Of a stretch of DNA of 64,000 nucleotides, positions 35,858 through 44,175 are shown one piece after another. Numbering within the stretch: position 1 is the first letter of the stretch; every line of letters begins with the position of its first letter. The position numbers were made by a program, and so were the translations under genes. The DNA comes from Bacillota bacterium (GTDB taxonomy: Bacteria; Bacillota_I; Bacilli_A; Erysipelotrichales; Erysipelotrichaceae): NCBI GenBank assembly GCA_023388995.1, contig JAEWFD010000025.1, positions 1 to 64,000 of the forward strand, read 5' to 3'. A model generated the notes under the pieces. It was not told the DNA's origin. It was given only the letters and a program-made list of their open reading frames with translations, and did not search any database.

Positions 35858-36499
35858 ATGAAATTATTATTACTTTATGGTGTTAACTGTACAAAAGAGA
35901 TTTGGGATTATATCAATCCTTACTTTCTTGACTTTGAAGTCGATTATGTAGAATATCCTCATGAAGTAACTGCCAAAGCAAACAACGTAGAGGATTTAAC
36001 GAAATGGGTCTATGATACATATCATTCAATAAAATATGATGTCATTATCGGACATAGTCTAGGAGGGATAATTGCCCTGCAGTTAGCCGCAAACTATAAT
36101 ATGGAATTTAGTAAAATAATTTTTTTAGATACAAATTTGAAACCAGCTGAGGCATTTTATAGAAACCTGATGACTAAGGAAAACACAGAAAAATACGGCA
36201 ATATACTTTCACAGATGTTTGATAAAGAACGCTGTTTCTATAGCAAGGAGCTATTTAAAGCACTGCAAGCTGATTTTGATTACACTGAAATACTAGACAA
36301 TATACCACAAAAAATATTTGGCATTTATGGTGATAGGGGTATTCCAGCATATGCAAATAGAATACATGATTTAAATTTATCAGATAAATCATTGGAAAGG
36401 ATTAATTTAATATTTATCTCCAATGCTTGTCATATGCCGATGGTAGAAAATCCTGAAGAATTATCTCAAGTGATCCATCATATCGTCAGAAATGCGTAA
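35858..36499 (+). CDS. Alpha/beta-hydrolase
   Basis: 213 residues. The nucleophile elbow GHSLGG (about 66-71) and a late His (ACHMPMVENPEEL, near 190) are present; the acidic member is probably the Asp in IYGDRGIP. The substrate is unknown. GGGAGAG precedes the ATG. It is an isolated gene, more AT-rich than the neighbouring core genes. Confidence 0.85.
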   Translation: MKLLLLYGVNCTKEIWDYINPYFLDFEVDYVEYPHEVTAKANNVEDLTKWVYDTYHSIKYDVIIGHSLGGIIALQLAANYNMEFSKIIFLDTNLKPAEAFYRNLMTKENTEKYGNILSQMFDKERCFYSKELFKALQADFDYTEILDNIPQKIFGIYGDRGIPAYANRIHDLNLSDKSLERINLIFISNACHMPMVENPEELSQVIHHIVRNA

Positions 36500-36532
36500 A
36501 TTTCTTTTTGAAACGCTGAAATTTTGAGCACC

Positions 36533-37591
36533 TTATTGATGAAGGCGCTTCTTCAAATACTGCCAGATAGACAACAGCGGCCGATAGCGGTTGCTGATCA
36601 TACCTGTAATTTCCAGAAATAATTCAACACCTAAGCCAAGCACAAACAACATTCCCAGTCCTAACGCTTTATTCAGGATATATACGTATGCATTCAATGA
36701 TAATAAGAACGTAAAGAAATAAATAATTAAAACACTGTTGCGATGCCCAAACTCCAGCTTGTACATTAAGACATGATGTAGATGGGAACGATCTGCTTCG
36801 CTGAAACTTTTTCGCTGCACCGTTCTTCTCACAATGGAGCTAAGGGTATCCATAATCGGTACACCCAAAACTAAAATCGGAACACCAAGGGTAATGAAGG
36901 TAGAACTCTTAAATCCCAGCAAGGAAATACCAGCAATAACAAATCCCAAAAATAAGGCTCCGCTGTCTCCCATAAAGATAGAAGCAGGGTGAAAGTTAAA
37001 TAACAAGAAGCCGCTGGTTGCTCCGGCTAATACCAATGCTATGGTCATAACATCATAATGCTTGTCGATATATGCCAAAGAGGCAATGGTCAGCAACGCA
37101 ATTACGCACACACCGCCAGCAAGTCCGTCCAAGCCGTCAATCAAGTTGATGGAATTGGTAATTCCTGTAATCCAGAAGAAAGAAATGATTCCGATCAGAA
37201 GTTCTGAACGAATGACAATATGGAATGGCAAGCGAAAAACATTCAATTGTACCTGGCCATAAAAGATCAATAGAAATGCTGCTAATGCTTGAAACAAAAA
37301 TTTGATTTTAGGCGGCAGATCCACCATATCATCAATTAGTCCGGAAAAAAAGACAATCGCTGAACCAATCATCAAAGCATTGATTTGCTTATCTGCCTGC
37401 ATAAACAAGCTCATTCCGATCACAAAAGCAAGATAAATCGAAATACCGCCGCAGCGAGCAATCAAACCACTATGTACAGTTCTCTTATTTTCAACCGCAT
37501 AGATCTTGCAGCGTATTCCAATTTTCTTTACAAAGGGAATCGTAAGTGCCGATATCAGAAGCGGAACAATAAAATAGACTAAATATTTCAT
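36533..37591 (-). CDS. tagO: Undecaprenyl-phosphate GlcNAc-1-phosphate transferase (TagO/WecA family)
   Basis: MraY/WecA-superfamily membrane enzyme that loads a sugar-1-phosphate on undecaprenyl phosphate to begin teichoic acid or other wall-polymer synthesis. About 352 residues and ten or eleven hydrophobic helices. Active-site motifs: FFSGLIDDMVDLPPK, NSINLIDGLDGLAGG, MGDSGALFLGF and RRTVQRKSFSEADRSHLHHVL. The start at 37591 follows AGGAG; the longer frame overlaps mbl. It lies downstream of mbl with a hairpin between. Confidence 0.9.
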   Translation of the reverse strand: MKYLVYFIVPLLISALTIPFVKKIGIRCKIYAVENKRTVHSGLIARCGGISIYLAFVIGMSLFMQADKQINALMIGSAIVFFSGLIDDMVDLPPKIKFLFQALAAFLLIFYGQVQLNVFRLPFHIVIRSELLIGIISFFWITGITNSINLIDGLDGLAGGVCVIALLTIASLAYIDKHYDVMTIALVLAGATSGFLLFNFHPASIFMGDSGALFLGFVIAGISLLGFKSSTFITLGVPILVLGVPIMDTLSSIVRRTVQRKSFSEADRSHLHHVLMYKLEFGHRNSVLIIYFFTFLLSLNAYVYILNKALGLGMLFVLGLGVELFLEITGMISNRYRPLLSIWQYLKKRLHQ

Positions 37592-37609
37592 CGAAAACTC
37601 CTTTCTTCT

Positions 37610-37634
37610 AAAAATACCGCACAAGCGGTATTTT
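37610..37634. terminator. Hairpin between mbl and tagO
   Basis: AAAATACCGC pairs with GCGGTATTTT (10 bp, 4-nt loop) and is T-rich on both sides. It ends mbl or attenuates read-through into tagO. Confidence 0.78.
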
Positions 37635-37637
37635 CTA

Positions 37638-38615
37638 CTAGATGTTTTCCAACATGATACCAGTACCTTCAGCAACACATTTTAATGCATTCTCTGCAAC
37701 GTATACCGGCACATTAATTTCATTGAAGATCAATTGGTCAAGTCCGTCCAACAGCGAACCGCCACCCGTCAATACAATTCCGCGATTCACAATATCCGCA
37801 GATAGTTCCGGAGGTGTTTGTTCCAGAACCGTTCTAACAGCACGGACAATTGTTTGCAAGCTGTTGCGCATTGCTTGTTCTGTTTCATCAGAAGTTAATG
37901 AAATGGTATGCGGCAATCCGGTTACCAAGTCACGGCCGCGAACACTCATGGTATCATTTTTGCTTCCACGCCATGCCGTACCAATTGTCATTTTAATCTC
38001 TTCCGCTGTCCGATCCCCGATCAGCAGTTTATATGTATCTTTTACGTATTTAATGATATCAGATTCAAATTTATCTCCGGCAATTCTAAGGGATGTACTG
38101 TTTACGATATCTCCCAGTGACAATACAGCAACATCTGTTGTACCGCCGCCGATATCCAGCACCATGTTTCCATTTGGCTTGGAAATATCTAAGCCGGCAC
38201 CAATAGCAGCTACTTTTGGCTCTTCTTCGATATATACTTTCTTCGCACCGGCACGGTACGCAGCATCACGAATCGCATTGCGCTCAACAGAGGTAATATT
38301 AGAAGGACAGCAAATCAAAATAGTTGGTCTGGAAAACAGCCCTTTCAATTTCAGGTTTTTAATGAAATAAGACAACATAATTTCAGTCACTTCAAAGTCA
38401 GCGATAACGCCATCTTTCAGCGGACGAACAGCCATCACACGCCCCGGTGTTTTCCCTAGCATATCCTTTGCATCGCGGCCTACTGCCAGTGTTTTCTTAG
38501 TTTCTGCATCCAGCGCAACAACAGATGGCTCATCTAGAACAATTCCTTGTCCTTTTACATATATCAATGTATTGGCTGTACCCAAATCGATTCCGACACT
38601 TTTAGAAAATAACAT
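37638..38615 (-). CDS. mbl: MreB/Mbl cell-shape actin homologue
   Basis: Bacterial actin that guides lateral wall synthesis. 325 residues. Phosphate and nucleotide motifs: VGIDLGTANTLIYVKG (N-terminus), LDIGGGTTDVAVLSLG (near 158), and GIVLTGGGSLLDGLDQL near 282. The start at 38615 has GGAGGT upstream (a TTG 6 nt earlier overlaps that region). The position beside spoIIQ matches B. subtilis mbl rather than mreB, but paralogue choice is by context only. Confidence 0.93.
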   Translation of the reverse strand: MLFSKSVGIDLGTANTLIYVKGQGIVLDEPSVVALDAETKKTLAVGRDAKDMLGKTPGRVMAVRPLKDGVIADFEVTEIMLSYFIKNLKLKGLFSRPTILICCPSNITSVERNAIRDAAYRAGAKKVYIEEEPKVAAIGAGLDISKPNGNMVLDIGGGTTDVAVLSLGDIVNSTSLRIAGDKFESDIIKYVKDTYKLLIGDRTAEEIKMTIGTAWRGSKNDTMSVRGRDLVTGLPHTISLTSDETEQAMRNSLQTIVRAVRTVLEQTPPELSADIVNRGIVLTGGGSLLDGLDQLIFNEINVPVYVAENALKCVAEGTGIMLENI

Positions 38616-38645
38616 AACCAAACCTCCAAGTTTTCATACGGTGGT

Positions 38646-38651
38646 ATTATA
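38646..38651 (-). promoter_or_regulatory. Extended -10 promoter of mbl
   Basis: TGATATAAT on the minus strand is a full extended -10 (TGn-TATAAT); no good -35 lies 17 nt upstream. It precedes mbl by about 30 nt. The rest of 38652-38775 appears empty; there is no spoIIID, which sits here in B. subtilis. Confidence 0.55.
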
Positions 38652-38775
38652 TCATACTTCCATGAAATTAGTTAGAAAAAAAGTCCATTTAAAGCGTACT
38701 AATTTTGAAAGATTTAGGATACTTGCCTGGAAGATTGGTTTTGCCTGTTATTTCTTTACGCTCTATCTGCGAAAG

Positions 38776-38803
38776 AAAAAAATAGGACATTCATTGTCCT
38801 ATT
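38776..38803 (-). terminator. Terminator at the end of spoIIQ
   Basis: AATAGGACA pairs with TGTCCTATT (9 bp, 5-nt loop) followed by seven T on the minus strand. The spoIIQ TGA stop is inside the hairpin. It separates the spoIID-spoIIQ transcript from mbl. Confidence 0.85.
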
Positions 38804-39459
38804 GGCTGATTCAGCAGCTTTTGCAGATCTAGATATACACCTTGACGAGCAACGGATACATGTACATGTTTCATAAGTTCCGGATTGTATAAGTTTTCAG
38901 CTGCTACCCCAATTAAATCTCCTTGCTGGATCGTATTATTTGCCTTTACGGAGATATCTTTCAAACTGGAGTAGGTCGTTACATAGCCATTGGCGCTGGT
39001 AATAACAACTGTTCCTCCAAAAATCGGATCATCATAAACATCACTGACAACCCCGCTGGCGATAGATGTTACATTAAAGGCTGTATTATTCAGCGCGAAA
39101 TCAACACCCATATTCGGACGGTATACATTTTCAAACAAGGTCACAGCACTTACTTGCGCTGTTAAATCCAGATTGAAATCGAAGAATGGTTTTACCACTT
39201 CCGCATTGACCGCGAACGGCAATTTGAAGCGTTCCACCGCCACAACCGGTGTATCAGGTGTTTCTGCGCCGACATCAATATCATCGTCCGGCTCTTCATC
39301 CTGATCAACGTTCACTACCGGGTTATCATTTGGTTCTTCATCAATAACGGATGGATCGACGCTCATGACTTGATATAGATAATAGCCACCAACACCCACC
39401 ATAAGAGCTACAATTACAACTGACAGAAACATTCCAATCTGATTATAATACTTTTTCAT
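38791..39459 (-). CDS. spoIIQ: SpoIIQ-like M23 (LytM) protein
   Basis: Forespore membrane protein that pairs with SpoIIIAH to link forespore and mother cell during engulfment. 222 residues: one membrane helix (about 9-30), an acidic linker (38-68), then a LytM/M23 domain. The usual metal ligand His of H-x-G-x-D is Asn116 here (Asp120 kept), while His198 and His200 of the last motif are kept, so peptidase activity is probably lost, as in B. subtilis SpoIIQ. The start at 39459 follows AGGTGAG. It lies 35 nt after spoIID. Confidence 0.85.
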   Translation of the reverse strand: MKKYYNQIGMFLSVVIVALMVGVGGYYLYQVMSVDPSVIDEEPNDNPVVNVDQDEEPDDDIDVGAETPDTPVVAVERFKLPFAVNAEVVKPFFDFNLDLTAQVSAVTLFENVYRPNMGVDFALNNTAFNVTSIASGVVSDVYDDPIFGGTVVITSANGYVTTYSSLKDISVKANNTIQQGDLIGVAAENLYNPELMKHVHVSVARQGVYLDLQKLLNQPIGQ

Positions 39460-39463
39460 TACT

Positions 39464-39480
39464 CTCACCTCATTGGTGAG
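39464..39480 (-). promoter_or_regulatory. Hairpin covering the spoIIQ ribosome binding site
   Basis: CTCACC pairs with GGTGAG (6 bp, 5-nt loop); the 3' arm is the Shine-Dalgarno of spoIIQ. It could limit translation on transcripts that include it. Confidence 0.4.
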
Positions 39481-39493
39481 TTTGCTCTTTATT

Positions 39494-40432
39494 TCACTCT
39501 TTATACTGCGAAAGAGAAATTATTTCAATATTTTGGTAGTAATGGGAAAGAATATCACGATACTTATTTCCCTCTAATGCCATTCCTTGTGCTCCATACT
39601 GGCTCATTCCTACACCATGGCCATAGCCTTGGGTTGTGAACTCGTAGCCATTTTTGGTTTTGCGAACCGTAAAATCACTGGATCGCAAACCAAGCTGTTC
39701 CCGTATTTCCCGTCCCGTAAATGTTTTATCATTGATACTAACTGTTTTGACTCGATCATCCTGAAATCGATCCACAATCTTAAAAGAGGAAACAGCTTTT
39801 GCCATACCTAACGTATTTTTCAATTGATCGTCGCTGAAAAACTTTGTAGCTTGGGCATTAGGATTTAATTCCAAATCCCATGGACTGTCCACAGAGCGCA
39901 AATATGGCAAAGCCGATGCATAATATTCTTCCGAATTTGCTGTTTTGCCATTGCTCGTTGAAAAATACAGAGCACTGATAATTTTACCTTGGTAAGTCAT
40001 TATTTCCCCTGCCGTTGCACTGACAGCTTCTTTAATTTTGGCAATTCGTGTTTGATAGCTGCTGCCCCAAATTTTCTTCAATTCTGCTTCATTGTGATAG
40101 GCTTGCGTTGCAGTAGAATCGTCTACTTTATAGTTTCTGCTTACCGCAAATGTTCGGGCTGCAACACTTTGCGCTTTCAATGCTTCCAATTCAAAGCTTG
40201 CCGGCATTTCGCTGCCTACCACACCGATCAGATACTCTTCCAAAGGCACCGAAATAACTTCCTGTTTTCTGGTAATGGAAACTTGAATGGTATCATCTAT
40301 AGTTGGTTTATCAGTATCAGGATTGGCAATAGTAAAGGGCAGTTTCCCAAGATCAATATCCGAAGAAACAAAGTAATTCATCATTACCATCACCAAAACC
40401 AGATAGATTAATAACAATGTTACTTTTTTCAT
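39494..40432 (-). CDS. spoIID: Stage II sporulation protein D
   Basis: Lytic transglycosylase of the engulfment (DMP) machinery. 312 residues with an N-terminal membrane helix (about 3-22). The conserved N-terminal SpoIID motif LIGVVGSEMPASFELEALKA contains the catalytic Glu75; ARTFAVSRNY and the C-terminal GYGHGVGMSQYGAQGMA also match. GGAGG precedes the ATG. It lies after the DUF1146 gene and before spoIIQ, the Firmicute order. Confidence 0.95.
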   Translation of the reverse strand: MKKVTLLLIYLVLVMVMMNYFVSSDIDLGKLPFTIANPDTDKPTIDDTIQVSITRKQEVISVPLEEYLIGVVGSEMPASFELEALKAQSVAARTFAVSRNYKVDDSTATQAYHNEAELKKIWGSSYQTRIAKIKEAVSATAGEIMTYQGKIISALYFSTSNGKTANSEEYYASALPYLRSVDSPWDLELNPNAQATKFFSDDQLKNTLGMAKAVSSFKIVDRFQDDRVKTVSINDKTFTGREIREQLGLRSSDFTVRKTKNGYEFTTQGYGHGVGMSQYGAQGMALEGNKYRDILSHYYQNIEIISLSQYKE

Positions 40433-40462
40433 ACACCCTCCTGTATGCTGAATGCCATTGAA

Positions 40463-40654
40463 TCAAATGCGCAATGACAAGATAAACATACCTACTAGAT
40501 ATGCAAGTGCCATCGCGGCAAAGAAATAAAATAGCTGAATCTGCAATTTGCTGTTTTTGCGGAATAAATGTTCAATTTTCAGCGCACTTAAAATATAAAA
40601 ACTAATTACAAAACAAATAAGCATGACACTAATTCTTATGATAATGTTTGCCAT
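40463..40654 (-). CDS. DUF1146 (YwzB-like) small membrane protein
   Basis: 63 residues with two hydrophobic segments (about 4-22 and 38-58) separated by a basic loop. In Bacillus the YwzB gene of this family lies between the ATP synthase operon and spoIID, and here it also precedes spoIID, which supports the call. Function unknown. ATG 40654 follows GAGG with 6-nt spacing; the TTG 18 nt earlier is less likely. Confidence 0.8.
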   Translation of the reverse strand: MANIIIRISVMLICFVISFYILSALKIEHLFRKNSKLQIQLFYFFAAMALAYLVGMFILSLRI

Positions 40655-40714
40655 AACATACCTCGTATCCAATTCTACTCAAAAATTTTGAGGCCAGCAA
40701 TGCGGCTGAATTAC

Positions 40715-40720
40715 ATTATA
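40715..40720 (-). promoter_or_regulatory. Extended -10 promoter before DUF1146-spoIID
   Basis: TGATATAAT on the minus strand, about 60 nt before the DUF1146 start, without a clear -35. The rest of the 323-nt gap 40655-40977 holds only this and the operator-like repeat at 40887. Confidence 0.5.
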
Positions 40721-40886
40721 TCATATCATTCGTATGAATTTGATGCAGTTTCTGTTAAACTTACAGAGTATTTGCAGGTAATTGGCGAATAAAGTCACAG
40801 AAGAATGATGTCTCTTTCTTTCTGTCATAAACGGTTCAAAGAAGTTAATTACCAAAGATAAACACAAAAATCAGCTATGGCAACCA

Positions 40887-40923
40887 ATTGTTGCGACGAT
40901 GCAACAATGCTTCGCTTTACAAT
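40887..40923 (+). promoter_or_regulatory. Operator-like inverted repeat and -10 of the XRE gene
   Basis: ATTGTTGC (40887-40894) and GCAACAAT (40901-40908) are perfect complements 6 bp apart. TACAAT at 40918-40923 is a good -10, with the repeat over the -35 position, as expected for an autorepressor site. Confidence 0.5.
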
Positions 40924-40977
40924 ACATACGTCCATGCATATGCTTGATGAGCAAGAAGGCAGGGAAAGGAGCACACA

Positions 40978-41541
40978 ATGAATTTAGGCAGAAAGATTAA
41001 ATACGAACGGGAAAAAATGTCTTTATCCCAAGAACAGCTGGCAGACATCATGCACATTACCAGACAAGCAATTTCCAAATGGGAAACCGGACAAAGCTAT
41101 CCGGATATTGAAAAGCTGCTTCAGCTAGCAGAATTATTTCAGTTGTCACTGGATGATCTGGTTCGTGATGACAATGCATTAAAAAACAAACTAATAAAGG
41201 ATGGAAAACAACATATGAATGGATTCACTATTATTGCCTGCGTTTTGATCGCAAGCGGTGTTTTAACCGTATTATGGGGTGGATCGCTCTACTCGGTAAA
41301 TATCATGGACAGCAATTTTATGTCTTTTTTAATCGGAGGATTCATCATCATCTTAGCAGGCATTTGCTTGTTTCCGCAAAGACCCGTCTGGTTGGCCGTA
41401 GGGACACTTTGGATCACTGTCATCGCCGTGGTAGTATATTTGATAGGTTTTAAAATGGAACTATTTGTAACTTTGATCAGCATTGTTATGGTGCTCGGCA
41501 TCGGTGCATGGTTAACCTTATTTATTACAAAACAACTTTGA
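40978..41541 (+). CDS. XRE-family helix-turn-helix regulator with membrane helices
   Basis: 187 residues. An N-terminal Cro/CI-type HTH (about 4-60; LSQEQLADIMHITRQAISKWETGQSYPDIEKL), a short linker, then four hydrophobic segments (about 82-100, 110-125, 132-150 and 158-184). This HTH-plus-membrane form is common in Firmicutes, where it may respond to envelope state; target unknown. AAAGGAG precedes the ATG. An inverted repeat upstream suggests autoregulation. Confidence 0.88.
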   Translation: MNLGRKIKYEREKMSLSQEQLADIMHITRQAISKWETGQSYPDIEKLLQLAELFQLSLDDLVRDDNALKNKLIKDGKQHMNGFTIIACVLIASGVLTVLWGGSLYSVNIMDSNFMSFLIGGFIIILAGICLFPQRPVWLAVGTLWITVIAVVVYLIGFKMELFVTLISIVMVLGIGAWLTLFITKQL

Positions 41542-41675
41542 TTGACTGCTGCAGCAGCATAGGATATCATTTTTAGTTCATCTCGGCATTGTTTTTGATG
41601 TTTGCTTCGATCTTTATGGTACTGCGCCTAAATCTATGCTATAACTATGAATAACTTAATGGAGGAGTGATCAAT

Positions 41676-42692
41676 ATGAAACGATATAATTTAGCGATTC
41701 TGGGAGCAACCGGAGCGGTCGGACAGACAATGCTTAAAGTTTTGGAAGAACGCAATTTACCAATAAATGAACTCCGTCTTCTTGCCAGTGAACGAAGTGT
41801 TGGTAAAACAATGCGGTATCAAAATCAGGATCTTACGATCCAGCTAGCTGACGAGCATGCTTTTGAAGGCATTGATATTGTCTTAAGCGCCGTTGAAAAT
41901 GATATTGCTTTAGCCCTCTGTCCTTATGCAGTGGAAGCCGGTGCCATAGTCATCGATAACAGCAGTGCATTTCGGCTGCAAAAAGATATTCCATTGGTTG
42001 TACCGGAGGTAAATGCATCAGATATACCAAAAACAGGTGGTATTATTGCCAATCCGAATTGCTCTACAATTATAGCAATGGTCGCGGTTCATGCACTGCA
42101 TCAATATGCGATCATCAAACGCATGATTGTTTCTACCTACCAAGCTGTTTCAGGTGCCGGCACCAACGGTATTGCTGAGCTGGCACACCAGGCAAAAGCA
42201 ATTGTCAGCGGTGGGCCTGTTCAAACAAAAACATTCCCTTACCAAATTGCCTTTAACATCATTCCGCAAATCGGCGGTTTTGATGAGGAAGGATATACAA
42301 GCGAGGAAATGAAACTGTGGCATGAAGGCCGAAAAATTCTTCACGCACCGGACTTGCAAGTATCTTGCACTTGTGTCCGGATTCCTGTTTATACCAGCCA
42401 TTCGGAAGCCATCACTTTGGAATTCGAACAGGAAATTGATGCAGTGAAAGCAAGAGAAATTTTGAAGCTAGCTGAGGGTGTTAAACTTGTGGATGATCCA
42501 AGCAACCAAAAGTACCCTATGCCCCTTGATACATCTGATCAAGATTTGGTCTATGTCGGACGGATCCGCAATGATCTGAGCAATCCAAAGTATGGACTTT
42601 CACTATGGTGCTGCGGTGATCAATTACGCAAAGGTGCAGCTACCAATGCCATTCAGATTGCTGAGGCTTGGATCGCAAAGCAAGCTTCATAG
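41676..42692 (+). CDS. asd: Aspartate-semialdehyde dehydrogenase
   Basis: Reduces aspartyl phosphate to aspartate semialdehyde, the branch point to lysine/diaminopimelate and threonine. 338 residues. The NADP fold ILGATGAVGQTML starts the protein; the catalytic Cys is in ANPNCSTI (near 127), and the conserved His lies in VRIPVYTSHSEA. ATG 41676 is preferred to the GTG at 41667 that overlaps the GGAGGAG site. It links the aspartokinase and hom genes of this window, though it is monocistronic and 9 kb away. Confidence 0.96.
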   Translation: MKRYNLAILGATGAVGQTMLKVLEERNLPINELRLLASERSVGKTMRYQNQDLTIQLADEHAFEGIDIVLSAVENDIALALCPYAVEAGAIVIDNSSAFRLQKDIPLVVPEVNASDIPKTGGIIANPNCSTIIAMVAVHALHQYAIIKRMIVSTYQAVSGAGTNGIAELAHQAKAIVSGGPVQTKTFPYQIAFNIIPQIGGFDEEGYTSEEMKLWHEGRKILHAPDLQVSCTCVRIPVYTSHSEAITLEFEQEIDAVKAREILKLAEGVKLVDDPSNQKYPMPLDTSDQDLVYVGRIRNDLSNPKYGLSLWCCGDQLRKGAATNAIQIAEAWIAKQAS

Positions 42693-42701
42693 CAAAGCAA
42701 G

Positions 42702-42730
42702 AAGGCAGTCATATCGATTGCCTTTTCTTT
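42702..42730 (+). terminator. Terminator of asd
   Basis: AAGGCA and TGCCTT around an 11-nt loop, followed by TTCTTT. A weak but appropriately placed stem. Confidence 0.6.
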
Positions 42731-42735
42731 ATCCA

Positions 42736-44004
42736 TCAACTTGTTTTCAAGATGGTTTGCGTGTCATGATTATTCTCATCGGTGCTTGAATTTGCTTCTT
42801 TTATATGCGGTTGCCTGATATCGCCTGAATGCAATAATGCCATTTTAGCACTGACAGGACCAATCAACTCGTATAAAACCGACGAAGATAAAATAATGGT
42901 TAGAAGCATGTTTCCCAGTTCATTTGGCAATACCCGTTTTCCTAAGAAGGCAAGACCAATTGCCACGCCTGCTTGCGGGATCAAAGCCAGTCCCAAATAG
43001 TTGCGGATGGTGGCAGATGTTTTCGCAGCCATGCACCCTAAATAAGCACCTAAGTATTTTCCTGCAATGCGTATTCCAAAATAAGCAAGACCGATGATTC
43101 CCAAAGAGCCAAAAGAACGGATATTCAAACTCATACCGGAAACTACAAAGAACATGCACAGAATCGGCGGCGTAAATTTCTCAATTTGCTGAAAGAGCTG
43201 TTTGTCATGCGTGATATTTCTATATGTGGTGCTAAACACCATGCAGGCTAACAGCGGAGAGACATCTACGGCAGCACAAACACCCGACAGAAACAAAATA
43301 AATGCTGTTGTAACAATCAAGCGATTATCTTCGCTGCGGCTAGGCGTAATCATTTTGCTTAGCAAAATACCGCAGATAAGTCCCAGCAGCAGCGCCCCCA
43401 CGTTATATATGATTGGCCGAATCATTTCCATAAATGATATCGATGCTCCTGTGTTCATATTGATCAAAGCAGTTGCAATGCTGAATACAATCAAGCAAAC
43501 GGCATCATCAAATGCTACTACTTGGAGCAATGTATTCACAAAAGGTCCTCTGGCATGGTACTGCCGGATCGTAACCATCGTGCTTGCCGGAGCTGTTGCT
43601 GTTGCAATAGCCCCCAGCAGCAAGCAAAAATTAAAGTCCAAATGAAACATATAATATAAGCACGTTGTTACCAATATACCTGCAAGCAATGATTCCAGCA
43701 GTGTAATCATCAGTACGCCAATGCCTGTTTCTTGAAATGCTTCCTTCTTAAAAAAACGCCCTACTCCAAATGCGATAAACCCCAGCGCAATATCACTGAC
43801 AAAACTCATACTCTCTACAATATGCACAGGAATCAAATTCAGCACATACGGTCCAATTAATACTCCTGCAACGATATAACCGGTAACATGCGGAAGTTTT
43901 ATCCTGTTGGTAATACGGGTAAATAAAAAACCTGCAAGTAAAATCAAAGACAATGATAATAGTATCATTGTGGTACTGCTCCACTGACTAATTGTATCTT
44001 CCAT
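42736..44004 (-). CDS. CPA2-type cation:proton antiporter
   Basis: 422 residues with about twelve membrane helices and no TrkA-N (RCK) domain. KLPHVTGYIVAGVLIGP, AIATATAPASTM and VVAFDDAVCLIVF (with the conserved ion-binding acidic pair region) mark the Na+/H+ exchanger fold of the Kef/NapA group. Ion choice (Na+ or K+) cannot be told. It is divergent from a LysR gene 171 bp away, probably its regulator. Confidence 0.9.
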   Translation of the reverse strand: MEDTISQWSSTTMILLSLSLILLAGFLFTRITNRIKLPHVTGYIVAGVLIGPYVLNLIPVHIVESMSFVSDIALGFIAFGVGRFFKKEAFQETGIGVLMITLLESLLAGILVTTCLYYMFHLDFNFCLLLGAIATATAPASTMVTIRQYHARGPFVNTLLQVVAFDDAVCLIVFSIATALINMNTGASISFMEMIRPIIYNVGALLLGLICGILLSKMITPSRSEDNRLIVTTAFILFLSGVCAAVDVSPLLACMVFSTTYRNITHDKQLFQQIEKFTPPILCMFFVVSGMSLNIRSFGSLGIIGLAYFGIRIAGKYLGAYLGCMAAKTSATIRNYLGLALIPQAGVAIGLAFLGKRVLPNELGNMLLTIILSSSVLYELIGPVSAKMALLHSGDIRQPHIKEANSSTDENNHDTQTILKTS

Positions 44005-44175
44005 TCTGATTCTCCTCTTCTAATCTTGTTTTTAAAGCACTGATTATATAGAATGACGCATACTATCTTGTCTCGCATCATGATCTATGCTACTATTGTA
44101 TTCGATATTTATATAAAATAAATTTATGATTATTTAACACAACATAAAAATTCATTATGGTAGGAGCGTGTTTCG

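Noticed and set aside
40432..40480. Sigma-E promoter for spoIID (CATACAG near the ribosome binding site)
   Set aside because: The -10-like sequence abuts the Shine-Dalgarno and no -35 at usual spacing is visible.
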